Positions 5,290 to 12,441 of a stretch of DNA of 12,493 bases are shown here, piece after piece; position 1 is the first letter of the stretch, and each line of letters opens with the position of its first letter. The translations under genes and the position numbers were made by a program. The notes beneath the pieces are model-generated. The model saw nothing but the letters and a program-made list of their open reading frames with translations. It searched no databases and was not told where the DNA came from. Origin of the DNA: UBA1367 sp040268355 (GTDB lineage Bacteria > Actinomycetota > Coriobacteriia > Coriobacteriales > Atopobiaceae); assembly GCA_040268355.1 (NCBI GenBank), contig JAWRIT010000009.1:1-12493 (forward strand). The letters are read 5' to 3'.

Positions 5290-6558
5290 CTACCAGCCGA
5301 GGGCCTGGAGCACGAACATGACCACCGTGAGCACCGTCACCGAGACAATCGTGAACCAGGTGATGGCGTTCCAGAGCCGACTGTTGGCGTGATGGCCCAT
5401 CACATGCCGGTCGCTAGCGATGCCCACCATGAACACCAGCAGCACCGGCAGCAACACGCCATTGATGACCTGCGCGGCCATCATGATGGCAAAGAGGTCC
5501 ACGTTGGGCAGGATCACGACCACCGTGGAGATGATCAAGATCGCCGTGAGGATGCCTCGGTAGGCGGGAGCCTCCTGCCAGCTGCGGTCACTTCCGCGCT
5601 CCCATCCAAAGGCCTCGCAGATGGCGCTTGACGTGATGCCAGGAAGCACGCACGCCGCCAGAAAGGACGCGCCCGTGAGCCCCGCACCAAAGAGCACCTC
5701 GGCGTAGCGCCCGGCGAGCGGTGCCAGCGCCGCGGCGGCGTGCTCGGCACTCTCGACCGCGATACCAGCCGGATAGAGCACCGACCCCGTCGTCAGGATG
5801 ATGAACCACGAGATGATGCTGGCGACCACGGCGCCAGTGACCACGTCCACGCGCTGGTAGGGCAGGTCCTCCTCGTGCGCGTTCTTCTCGACGACGTTGC
5901 TGGTGCCCAAAAAGAGCATCCACGGCGCGATGACGGTGCCCACGCTCGCCACGAGAAGCGACACGTAGCGGGTGCCGCCCTGGATGTGGGGCACCAGCGT
6001 GTGGAAGAGGGCGCTCCCCCAGTCGGGCCCCACCATGACGCCCGCAATGATGTAGGTGACAAAGACGCAAGCGATGGCCAGCAGCACCTTCTCGATGCGC
6101 TCGTAGCTCCCGCTCATGGCGATGAGCCACACGACGATCGCCGCTATGGGCACCGAGACGTAGGTCGGGACGCCGAACAGCCCCAGGGCGGAGGCGATGC
6201 CCGCCAGCTCGGAAAAGGTCACGGTCGTGTTCGACACGAGCAATGCCAGCATGGCCAGCGCCGACAGACGCACCCCGTACTGCTCGCGGATGAGCGAGGC
6301 GAAGCCCTTGCCGGTGACGCACCCCATACGCGCCGCCGTCTCCTGAGCCACGATGAGCAGGAAGCACATGAGCGGTATGGTCCAGAGCTGCGTGAAGCCA
6401 AAGAGCGACCCTGCCGTCGAGTAGGTGGCGACGCCACCGGCGTCAGCTCCGGCGAGGGCGGTCACCAGTCCCGGGCCCATCGCCGCAAGCACATGTCGCG
6501 GGTCGAGCTTGACCCTGGGCGCACGTTCCGGGGAGCGCCTTCCCCTGAGACGCGCCAT
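5290..6558 (-). CDS. NRAMP-related (SLC11) transporter, probable Mg2+ type
   Basis: The product has 422 residues and about eleven membrane spans with the SLC11 fold. The TM1 signature GPGLVTALAGADAGGVAT (28-45) aligns with GPGF--A-AYIDPGN-AT, but the metal-site motif DPGN is DAGG (39-42). In TM6, GTVIAPWMLFLG (207-218) aligns with TVMPHNLYLH, so the MPH motif is APW (211-213). The methionine that favours transition metals is replaced by alanine and the histidine by tryptophan. Loss of that methionine is characteristic of the NRAMP-related magnesium transporters, a group with Clostridium members and a structurally studied Eggerthella lenta protein. I therefore infer Mg2+ (perhaps Mn2+) uptake rather than classic MntH function. 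The start codon is 1 nt after the stop of the MgtE-like gene (TAGCATG), so translation is coupled and the partners are probably made in fixed ratio. Confidence 0.88.
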   Translation of the reverse strand: MARLRGRRSPERAPRVKLDPRHVLAAMGPGLVTALAGADAGGVATYSTAGSLFGFTQLWTIPLMCFLLIVAQETAARMGCVTGKGFASLIREQYGVRLSALAMLALLVSNTTVTFSELAGIASALGLFGVPTYVSVPIAAIVVWLIAMSGSYERIEKVLLAIACVFVTYIIAGVMVGPDWGSALFHTLVPHIQGGTRYVSLLVASVGTVIAPWMLFLGTSNVVEKNAHEEDLPYQRVDVVTGAVVASIISWFIILTTGSVLYPAGIAVESAEHAAAALAPLAGRYAEVLFGAGLTGASFLAACVLPGITSSAICEAFGWERGSDRSWQEAPAYRGILTAILIISTVVVILPNVDLFAIMMAAQVINGVLLPVLLVFMVGIASDRHVMGHHANSRLWNAITWFTIVSVTVLTVVMFVLQALGW

Positions 6559-6559
6559 G

Positions 6560-8446
6560 CTAGCTCACCAGACCCACAAGCAGCGCCACGGCACAGGCAC
6601 AGAACAGGGCGAGGGAGACGGCCTGGGCGACAAAGCGCAGCACGGTACCGCTGGTCTCCTTGCCCGCGCGGTCGCGCCTACGGAGCACCGTGAGGTAGAC
6701 GGGTGCCGTCATAAACGACGCGACCGCCGCCGCGACCGCCGCCCGCAGACCCGCCGAAAGGCACGTGGCCAGCCCCTGCACGAGATCCGCCTTTCCGCCA
6801 CCGACCAGTGGCGCGCCATCAGAGGCGGACGGAACCTGCACCATCGCGCTCACGCCGGTCATCACCAGCAAGACCATCGCGCAGACGATCGCCGCGACAG
6901 CAACCCCCTTGAGCGTGAAGCCCAGCAGCGTGGGTGCGTTCTCGTCGCCCTCGTTGTACTCCAGGTAGCTGTTGATGGCGTAGCGCGCCATGCCATCGGC
7001 GAGGCGCAGCGCCACCGGCAGCGCCATGGCGGCGACCAGGCCGCACGCGTAGTCACCCGTCAGCATGCCGGCGGCGAACGCGCACGCCGCGACGCCGGCC
7101 GCCCAGAAGAAGAGCCACATCTCGTTGGTCAGCAGCTGCGTAAGCAGGCTGCCACGGTCATCGGAGCTGGTGCCTGCCGTGGAACCGGCGATCTGCAAGT
7201 CCTCTTCGTGCTCCTCCTGCATGACCTCCAGCGCGTCGTCCACCGTCACGATGCCCAGTAGGTGTCCCTCGTCGTCCACGACGGGCATGGCCAGCAGGTT
7301 GTACTTGGCGATGTTCTGGGCCACGTCCTCCTGGTCGTCCTCGGGGCTGGCCGTGATGGGATCGCTGGTCGCGAGCGTGGCGAGCGGCGTGTCGGACTCG
7401 CTGGTCAGCAGTTCGAGCAACGTGACGACGCCGGTCACATGGCGCTCGTCGTCCACGAGGTACACGTAGCGCACGCCTTCGAAGTCCTTATCCAGCGCCT
7501 TGAGCGCACGGACGGCATCCTCCACCGTCCCCTGCTCGTCCACGGCCACGAACTCCTGCGTCATGATGCGCCCGGCTGTCTCCTCGCGGTACCCCAGAAG
7601 CTGGCTGATGGCCTTGCGGTCGCTCACGCCCATCAGCGAGAGGAGCTTCTCGGCACGCTCGTAGTCCAGCTCCGAGACCAGCTCGGCGGCATCGTCGGGA
7701 TCCATCTCGGAGAGCACGCGCGAGGCGGTGACGTCCTCCATGCCGCTCACCAGCGTCGCAGCCATCTCGTCGTCATCGAGCTCGGCCATGGCCTCGGCGG
7801 CCATCTCCTCGTCGAGCTGGGCGAAGACCTGCCCACGCAGGCGGGGGTCCAAGCGCTCGATGATGTCGGCGATGTCGGCGGGATGAAGCTCGTCGAGCGT
7901 CTTGTGCGAGACGGAGAGCTTGACGTTGGAGAGGTCGCGCTCAAGAAGGTCCATGTAGTTCCAGGCGATGATCCGCTCGTGGATGGGCCGACCGAGGGCG
8001 CGTGCCACGCGACACACGAACGCCTCAAGCGCGGGGGAGATCGAGCGCAGCAGACCCCGCATGCCAACCTCGGCGCCCAAAAGGCGAAGCTGCACCGAGC
8101 TGGTGTCCGAGAGCTTCAGATCATTCACGCGCACGACGCGCATGCCCCGCGTGTCCACGATCTGCTTGTTGAGCAGGTCGCGGGCAATGAGGACCTCGTC
8201 GGGCTGCAGGTAGGAGAAGCGGATGTCGGTCGAGACGACCTTGAGCGAGACCTCGTCCTCGTCGAAGGCGTCAACGTACTTGCGCCAGCTGATCATGAGT
8301 GGTGTGTGGCCGGGACCCTCGATCGCCAGCGCGGTCACGCGCGGGAAGACCTCTCCGGTGGCGATTCCCAGGTCACTCACGCGACCGATGCGCTCGCCAT
8401 CGCGGTCATAGACTGGGTTGCCCAGCATCTGGGACAGATAGATCAT
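6560..8446 (-). CDS. PRC-barrel/MgtE_N/CBS membrane protein, probable Mg2+ sensor
   Basis: The product has 628 residues in five parts. Residues 1-75 form a PRC-barrel (YLSQMLGNPVYDRDGERIG), and a second PRC-like segment lies at about 85-165. An MgtE N-domain follows at 183-290, with repeated DP/ELD superhelix motifs (LHPADIADIIERLDP, MDPDDAAELVSELD). A CBS pair at 291-415 includes RIMTQEFVAVDEQGTV and MPVVDDEGHLLGIVTVDD. The membrane domain at 442-628 has about five spans. In MgtE the N and CBS domains bind Mg2+ and gate the pore. Here the membrane domain lacks the GGNAGSQS-like pore motif, and I find no equivalent of the conserved TM5 aspartate context. It is probably not a canonical channel but a Mg2+-responsive partner of the adjacent transporter. 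A highly diverged MgtE is the alternative. The start at 8446 has AGAGGAG five bases upstream. It is the first gene of the pair, behind a structured leader. Confidence 0.85.
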   Translation of the reverse strand: MIYLSQMLGNPVYDRDGERIGRVSDLGIATGEVFPRVTALAIEGPGHTPLMISWRKYVDAFDEDEVSLKVVSTDIRFSYLQPDEVLIARDLLNKQIVDTRGMRVVRVNDLKLSDTSSVQLRLLGAEVGMRGLLRSISPALEAFVCRVARALGRPIHERIIAWNYMDLLERDLSNVKLSVSHKTLDELHPADIADIIERLDPRLRGQVFAQLDEEMAAEAMAELDDDEMAATLVSGMEDVTASRVLSEMDPDDAAELVSELDYERAEKLLSLMGVSDRKAISQLLGYREETAGRIMTQEFVAVDEQGTVEDAVRALKALDKDFEGVRYVYLVDDERHVTGVVTLLELLTSESDTPLATLATSDPITASPEDDQEDVAQNIAKYNLLAMPVVDDEGHLLGIVTVDDALEVMQEEHEEDLQIAGSTAGTSSDDRGSLLTQLLTNEMWLFFWAAGVAACAFAAGMLTGDYACGLVAAMALPVALRLADGMARYAINSYLEYNEGDENAPTLLGFTLKGVAVAAIVCAMVLLVMTGVSAMVQVPSASDGAPLVGGGKADLVQGLATCLSAGLRAAVAAAVASFMTAPVYLTVLRRRDRAGKETSGTVLRFVAQAVSLALFCACAVALLVGLVS

Positions 8447-8617
8447 GCGAACTCCTCTGTTGGTGTGACGAGCGGCGTCGCATGAGCGCCACTCGCGGGC
8501 TGTAGGCTACCCCACGGCACCGCCAACAGGGTACCGAGGGGTCATCGACTGTGAGGTCGAGGTTTCATCAAAGACCCTTCTCGTAGGCAATGGACGGCGG
8601 TCCGGTCGGACCGCCAG
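8447..8617 (-). promoter_or_regulatory. Structured 5' leader of the Mg2+ transport operon
   Basis: About 170 bases lie between a likely transcription start and the MgtE-like start codon. On the minus strand they can fold in order into a hairpin GGCGGTCC-GACC-GGACCGCC (8615-8596), a two-tier stem (8580-8573 with 8543-8536, inner CGAC/GTCG), a 7-bp stem (8536-8530 with 8521-8515, one G-U) and a 10-bp stem (8496-8487 with 8477-8468, two G-U, nine-base loop) just before the Shine-Dalgarno. I looked for the M-box (ykoK) conserved segments and did not recognise them. The second and third stems abut at base 8536, so they may compete. A metal-sensing or translational control element is possible. Confidence 0.45.
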
Positions 8618-8623
8618 TGTCTG

Positions 8624-8629
8624 ATTGTA
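8624..8629 (-). promoter_or_regulatory. Candidate -10 of the Mg2+ transport operon
   Basis: On the minus strand TACAAT follows GTG and matches the -10 consensus at five of six positions. No good -35 is present 16-18 bases upstream. It lies 65 bases after the end of the PRC-barrel gene and would start transcription at about 8617. Confidence 0.4.
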
Positions 8630-8694
8630 CACGTTTTGCGCATCAGGCAGGCAGGCGTATTGCGACGCCCTTGTTGCCCAGGCGATCGGACCGA

Positions 8695-9417
8695 CTACTC
8701 CTGCGCCTTCTTGAACTCGTCCATGAAGCCGGAGAACATGCCCTTCGTGCGACCGAGCTGCCGACCGAGGGCGCGCGAACCCTTGGCGACGGCGTCGTCC
8801 GCGGCCTTGCCGGCCTTCTTGGCGGCACGCTTGCCCTCCTGCTTGGCCTTGGCGTAACGCTCCCCCGCCTTGGCTGCCACGCCACCAGAGAGTGCGAGGT
8901 CCTGCGCCTCGGGAGAGACCACCATCCAGCCATCCTGGTAGCCCCGCAGCATGGTGGCCGGGATCTCGATCGAGCCCACCAGCGATTGCGCGACGCTGCC
9001 ATCGCCGATCACAAAGCGCGTGACCTGCCCCGTCTTGGTGTTGAACTCGACGTCGCCCACATAGCCGAGCACCGCTCCGCGCTCCGTGCGCACGTCCATG
9101 CCCGACCAGATGAGACACGCGTCCCAATCGAGGCCCAAACGACTGCGCGCGGCCTCGTCCAAGCTGTCGGCACCTCTGGTCGTGCGGACGCCCCCATCGC
9201 AGGGAGCCATCGCATCAAGCGCGAGGAACGCGTCCTCGCGCTTGATCATCCCTGCGAGGTCGGGCCGCGACACAAGAAAGCCCACCACGCGGCGCCCGTC
9301 TGGGGAGAATACCGCTTGGTGGACCTTTCCGAGACGCGTAAGCGCGTTCGCGGCCTTGCCGTGCGAGCCCTTCGGCCTAAAGACCGTGACGCCCTGCAGC
9401 TGGCTCAGCCTGAGCAT
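8695..9417 (-). CDS. PRC-barrel domain protein
   Basis: The product has 240 residues and no membrane span. Residues 1-70 (LRLSQLQGVTVF, GKVHQAVFSPDGRRVVGFLVSRPD) form one PRC-barrel unit. Residues 103-170 (IWSGMDVRTERGAVLGYVGDVEFNTKTGQVTRFVIGDG) form a second. PRC-barrels are small beta domains found in photosynthetic reaction centre subunit H and in RimM, and they usually mediate protein or membrane-complex contacts. The C-terminal third is strongly basic and rich in K and A (about 180-225: AKAGERYAKAKQEGKRAAKKAGKAA, shown here in part), which could bind nucleic acid, polyphosphate or acidic membrane lipids. The start lies 2 nt after the YtxH stop, with a weak Shine-Dalgarno, so translation is probably coupled. 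The next gene downstream also begins with a PRC-barrel. The specific function is unknown. Confidence 0.78.
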   Translation of the reverse strand: MLRLSQLQGVTVFRPKGSHGKAANALTRLGKVHQAVFSPDGRRVVGFLVSRPDLAGMIKREDAFLALDAMAPCDGGVRTTRGADSLDEAARSRLGLDWDACLIWSGMDVRTERGAVLGYVGDVEFNTKTGQVTRFVIGDGSVAQSLVGSIEIPATMLRGYQDGWMVVSPEAQDLALSGGVAAKAGERYAKAKQEGKRAAKKAGKAADDAVAKGSRALGRQLGRTKGMFSGFMDEFKKAQE

Positions 9418-9419
9418 GA

Positions 9420-9863
9420 CTACTCGTCCTCGTCACCCTGCTCGACGACCTCGACGTGCACGCCCTGTGCCTCCGCGGCGTCGTCCATCTCGGCCGTGGC
9501 CTCGACGACCTTGTCGGCCACGCTCGAGACGGTGTCCTGTACCTGGACGGAAGTGCTCGTCACCGTCTCAGAGAGGGAGTCGCGCAGCTGATCCATGCGC
9601 TCGCGAGCCAGATCGACCTTGGCGCGCAGCTCGTCGGTGGTCGAGTCGACGCTGGGGCGCACGGCCTCCACCTTGTCGGTCACGACGCGGGAGCCGCGCT
9701 CGTAGACGTCGACGGCGGAGTCCCATGCGTCGTTGATCGCATCCGCTGCCATCGCACGGCTCTCCGCACCGGTGCGCGGTGCGAGGAGCAGCCCCGCGGC
9801 GACACCGCAGACCGCGCCCGCCACACTACCAAGAACAAAACCGAGGGCACCTCTTACGCTCAT
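9420..9863 (-). CDS. YtxH domain-containing protein
   Basis: The product has 147 residues. The N-terminal GALGFVLGSVAGAVCGVAAG (5-24), followed by LLLAPRTGAESR, is the typical YtxH glycine-rich membrane segment with its LAP-x-G-x-E motif. The remainder (about 40-135) is a long polar heptad-like helix (DAWDSAVDVYERGSRVVTDK and similar), probably a coiled coil, ending in an acidic tail (EQGDEDE). Such proteins are small membrane-anchored stress or envelope proteins of unknown biochemical role. The ATG at 9863 has AGGAGGAAGAAGAC directly upstream. It is the first gene of a coupled pair with the PRC-barrel protein. The acidic tail here and the basic tail of its partner could interact, which is an inference. 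Confidence 0.85.
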   Translation of the reverse strand: MSVRGALGFVLGSVAGAVCGVAAGLLLAPRTGAESRAMAADAINDAWDSAVDVYERGSRVVTDKVEAVRPSVDSTTDELRAKVDLARERMDQLRDSLSETVTSTSVQVQDTVSSVADKVVEATAEMDDAAEAQGVHVEVVEQGDEDE

Positions 9864-9983
9864 GTCTTCTTCCTCCTGTCGCTCGCGGGGAAGGGATACT
9901 GCTTTCCCGTCCCGCTCTTCCCGTCAGCCTCCGTGACGTCCGAACCGCCGAGAGCACAGTATCACACTCCCCGCGGGCTGAAG

Positions 9984-10811
9984 CTATTCCTGTTCGGAAT
10001 CCTCCGCAAGCTGCGGCATCTCGATGGTCGCCATGATCTCGTCAACCGCCGCCTCGACCTCGGGCGCGTCGGGATCGTGGTGTTCCTGGACCACCTCTTG
10101 GACCGCCGTGCCAGAAACCTCGGGCGCGGGCGTCCAGAGCGGGCGCTCGTCCTCTTCCGCAGGCTCGGTCGTTGCTGTCGACCCCGCCTCGTCCGCAGGC
10201 TCGCCCTCTGCCGAAGGCTCGCCCTCCTCCGCCGTCGTGGTGTCCTGCTCGAGCGGCTCTTCGGTCCCAGACTCACCGCCAGCCTGGGGTTGCCCGCGTA
10301 GGGGACGCACGTCGAGGACCAGGTCCTCCCCCGCTCCCTCGACGCTCTCGACCAGGCTCACCAGTCCAGAGACGATGGCGTCGACGTCTGGCTCGGGATC
10401 GGCGCCGCCCGAGAAGGCCCAGTCGATGATCCAGGCGCCGCTGGAGAGCGCAGCCGCCACCAGCACGTCATCGGGGCATGCGAGCTCGATCTCGAAGGTG
10501 CGGTCGTCCACCTCGTCCACCCAGGTCCTACCGGCCGGCATGTCTCCCGCACGGTTCGTCTGGGCCAGCAGCTCGACCGTCACATGCTCCAGCAGATGCG
10601 CAAGCTCGGTCGCGCCCATCGCATCGCGGAAGGTCTTTCCGGCGTCACCCAGGCAGGCATGCTCGACGATGTGAGGCAGCATGTGGTACACGCGCGAGGT
10701 GGCCTCAAGGTCCTCGTCGGTCGTGAGTGGGCACCCCTCGGCAATGCGCACGTGTGCGACCATGTTCTTGGGTCCGATCTCGACCCGGCGAATCTCAACG
10801 AGCGATGGCAT
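9984..10811 (-). CDS. Stand-alone cyanophycin-synthetase N-domain-like protein
   Basis: The product has 275 residues. Residues 8-130 resemble the N-terminal domain of cyanophycin synthetase CphA. YHMLPHIVEHACLGDAG, then GATELAHLLEHVTVELLAQT and a V-DRTFEIELAC strand, match the CphA order LPGL-EH-C, GT--AHV-EHV-LELQ-LAG and the following beta strand. Two HxxEH motifs (HIVEH 47-51, HLLEH 72-76) recall metallopeptidase-type sites, and the CphA N domain has been reported to contain a cryptic hydrolase site. The ATP-grasp and Mur-ligase domains of CphA are entirely missing, so it cannot polymerise. Residues 175-275 are an acidic, low-complexity tail. I chose the ATG at 10811 because CGGAGG lies seven bases upstream. 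An open extension of 34 codons would run over it. The substrate is unknown. Confidence 0.72.
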   Translation of the reverse strand: MPSLVEIRRVEIGPKNMVAHVRIAEGCPLTTDEDLEATSRVYHMLPHIVEHACLGDAGKTFRDAMGATELAHLLEHVTVELLAQTNRAGDMPAGRTWVDEVDDRTFEIELACPDDVLVAAALSSGAWIIDWAFSGGADPEPDVDAIVSGLVSLVESVEGAGEDLVLDVRPLRGQPQAGGESGTEEPLEQDTTTAEEGEPSAEGEPADEAGSTATTEPAEEDERPLWTPAPEVSGTAVQEVVQEHHDPDAPEVEAAVDEIMATIEMPQLAEDSEQE

Positions 10812-10845
10812 ATGCCCGCCTCCGTTCTCTGCGGTGGACCTATTT

Positions 10846-10851
10846 ATTGTA
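10846..10851 (-). promoter_or_regulatory. Candidate -10 of the CphA-N-like gene
   Basis: On the minus strand TACAAT lies about 35 bases before the start codon within a local AT-rich patch (ACAATAAATA). The -35 region 17 bases upstream (CCGCAC) is poor. It lies in the 118-base gap after the CorC-like gene, so the gene may also be read from upstream. Confidence 0.35.
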
Positions 10852-10929
10852 ATGAAACGAGCCTGGCCGTGCGGAAACATCTCGCATTCCTGCATGAACA
10901 GAACCGCGGGCATGACGGGCCGATGGGGC

Positions 10930-12249
10930 CTACTCGCCGGTGGGATCCTCGTCCTCGCTCGGCACGGAGTCGGGAGCCGTCACGCGCAGCATCGAGAGCC
11001 GTCGTCCTCGCATGGACTGCACGCGAAACCGAAAGCCCTCGTACTCAAAGACGTCGCCGGGCTGAGGGACCGAGTCCGCCAGGTCGAGCACGAAGCCCGC
11101 GATGGTCTCGAACTCGGACGAGTCGTCGATGGGCCACCCCAGCTCGATGGCATCATCGATGGAGAAGCGCCCGTCCACCAGCCACTCGTGCTCGCCGAGC
11201 TGGGTGAGGTATTTGTTGTCGGGGTCGAACTCGTCGACGATCTCGCCGACGATCTCCTCGACGATGTCCTCGACGGTGATGATGCCCGCCGTTCCGCCGT
11301 ACTCGTCCACCACGATGACCATCTGGTCGTGGCTGGTCTGCATCTCGGAAAGCAGGGGGATGATGTCCTTGGTGTCGGGCACGAAGGCCGCCTGGCGCAG
11401 GTAGCGGCTGATCTGCTTGTCCGAGGCGCCCTCGTCCACGATGGGACTAATGATGTCCTTGATGTGCGCGATGCCCACGATGCGGTCCACGTCCTCGTGG
11501 TAGACGGGGACGCGCGAGAACCCCGTGCGGCGCATGACCTCAAGCGCCTCGGCGCAGGTCTCGGTGTCCTCGATCGCGCACATGTCCACGCGGGGGATCA
11601 TGACCTCGCGTGCGATGGTGTCTCCTAGGTCGATGACGTCGTGAATCATCGACTTCTCCTGCTCGGTCAGCTCCTCGGAGTCGGTCACCAGGTAGCGGAT
11701 CTCGTCCTCCGAGACGTCCTGGCGGTCGTCGGCGCTCTTGATGTGCAGCATCGCCGCCAGGGCGTTCGAGCTTGCGGCCGTGAGCGCCACGAGGGGCCGA
11801 GCGATGGTGGAGAAGGTGCTCACCGGGCCGGCCACCAGCTTGGCCACGTTTTCCGCGTCGGCCATGGCGATGCGCTTGGGCACGAGCTCGCCCACCACGA
11901 TGGAGAAGTACGAGACCACGAGCGTGATGAGCACCGTGGAGAGCGGGGCGGCCACCTGGCCGGAGAGGCCCAAGCCGACGAGGACGCCCGCCAACGGAGC
12001 AGAAAGGTTGGTTGCCGCGAACGCAGACGAGAAGAAGCCCACAAGCGTGATGGCCACTTGAATGGCGGCAAGAAACGCGGCCGAGTCCTCGGACACCTGC
12101 GCCGCACGGGCGGCCCGCTGGTCGCCCTGCTCGGCGTCATGCTCCAGAACGACCTTCTTTGCGGTCGAAAGGGCCATCTCCGACATGGAGAAGTAGCCAT
12201 TGACCAGTGTGAGCAGGAAGGTGACTGCAATGGATAACGCTATGTCCAT
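10930..12249 (-). CDS. CorC/CNNM-type hemolysin family membrane protein
   Basis: The product has 439 residues, the usual length. A DUF21/CNNM transmembrane domain spans about 1-170, with VNGYFSMSEMALS (16-28) and GELVPKRIA (120-128), matching the family motifs (N-FFS-SE-A, GE--PK--A). A CBS pair follows at about 213-335 (REVMIPRVDM, SRVPVYHED, VDEYGGTAGIITVEDIVEEI). The CorC_HlyC transporter-associated domain is at about 345-425. Members of this family (CorC/MpfA/CNNM) are implicated in Mg2+ export and tolerance, with the CBS pair sensing Mg2+-ATP. The hemolysin label is historical. The start at 12249 has no strong Shine-Dalgarno (GGGGG lies about 14 bases upstream), so translation may be inefficient or near-leaderless. 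It is the first gene of the minus-strand run and fits the divalent-cation context. Confidence 0.93.
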   Translation of the reverse strand: MDIALSIAVTFLLTLVNGYFSMSEMALSTAKKVVLEHDAEQGDQRAARAAQVSEDSAAFLAAIQVAITLVGFFSSAFAATNLSAPLAGVLVGLGLSGQVAAPLSTVLITLVVSYFSIVVGELVPKRIAMADAENVAKLVAGPVSTFSTIARPLVALTAASSNALAAMLHIKSADDRQDVSEDEIRYLVTDSEELTEQEKSMIHDVIDLGDTIAREVMIPRVDMCAIEDTETCAEALEVMRRTGFSRVPVYHEDVDRIVGIAHIKDIISPIVDEGASDKQISRYLRQAAFVPDTKDIIPLLSEMQTSHDQMVIVVDEYGGTAGIITVEDIVEEIVGEIVDEFDPDNKYLTQLGEHEWLVDGRFSIDDAIELGWPIDDSSEFETIAGFVLDLADSVPQPGDVFEYEGFRFRVQSMRGRRLSMLRVTAPDSVPSEDEDPTGE

Positions 12250-12292
12250 GCGCTGTGGCGCGACCCCCTTGGACGGCTGGACGAACCCCTAC

Positions 12293-12321
12293 ATGATACC
12301 AACACGCCTGCCCTCGTAAAA
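12293..12321 (-). promoter_or_regulatory. Extended -10 promoter of the CorC-like gene
   Basis: On the minus strand TATCAT (12298-12293) is preceded by TGG, an extended -10 (TGN) element. A weak -35 TTTTAC (12321-12316) lies at a 17-base spacing. Transcription would start near 12286, about 37 bases before the start codon. Confidence 0.5.
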
Positions 12322-12441
12322 CGGCAGATTTGCTTACACCTCACGCGCACCACGCGTCCCCGGCGAGGCGCGCGTCACGCCACGCCACGCGCAGGCGGGG
12401 TCGACTCGCTGATGCGCCACCACCTGATGGGGTCACGCGAT

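Noticed and set aside
7262..8485. 407-codon plus-strand open frame opposite the MgtE-like gene
   Set aside because: Its composition is rich in H, R, V and G, it has no domain, and it is antisense to a protein with clear CBS and MgtE_N motifs. It is a GC-bias shadow. The same applies to 3795-4838, 5740-6693, 6425-7261 and 8590-9591.
8596..8615. Intrinsic terminator of the PRC-barrel gene
   Set aside because: The 8-bp stem is strong, but no T-tract follows on the minus strand and it lies after the candidate -10 of the next operon. It is treated as part of the leader.
8447..8617. M-box (ykoK) riboswitch
   Set aside because: Length and context fit, but the conserved M-box segments were not recognisable on the minus strand. 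Kept only as an uncharacterised structured leader.
10812..10913. N-terminal extension of the CphA-N-like protein
   Set aside because: The CGGAGG at good spacing selects the ATG at 10811, and the extension crosses the candidate promoter.
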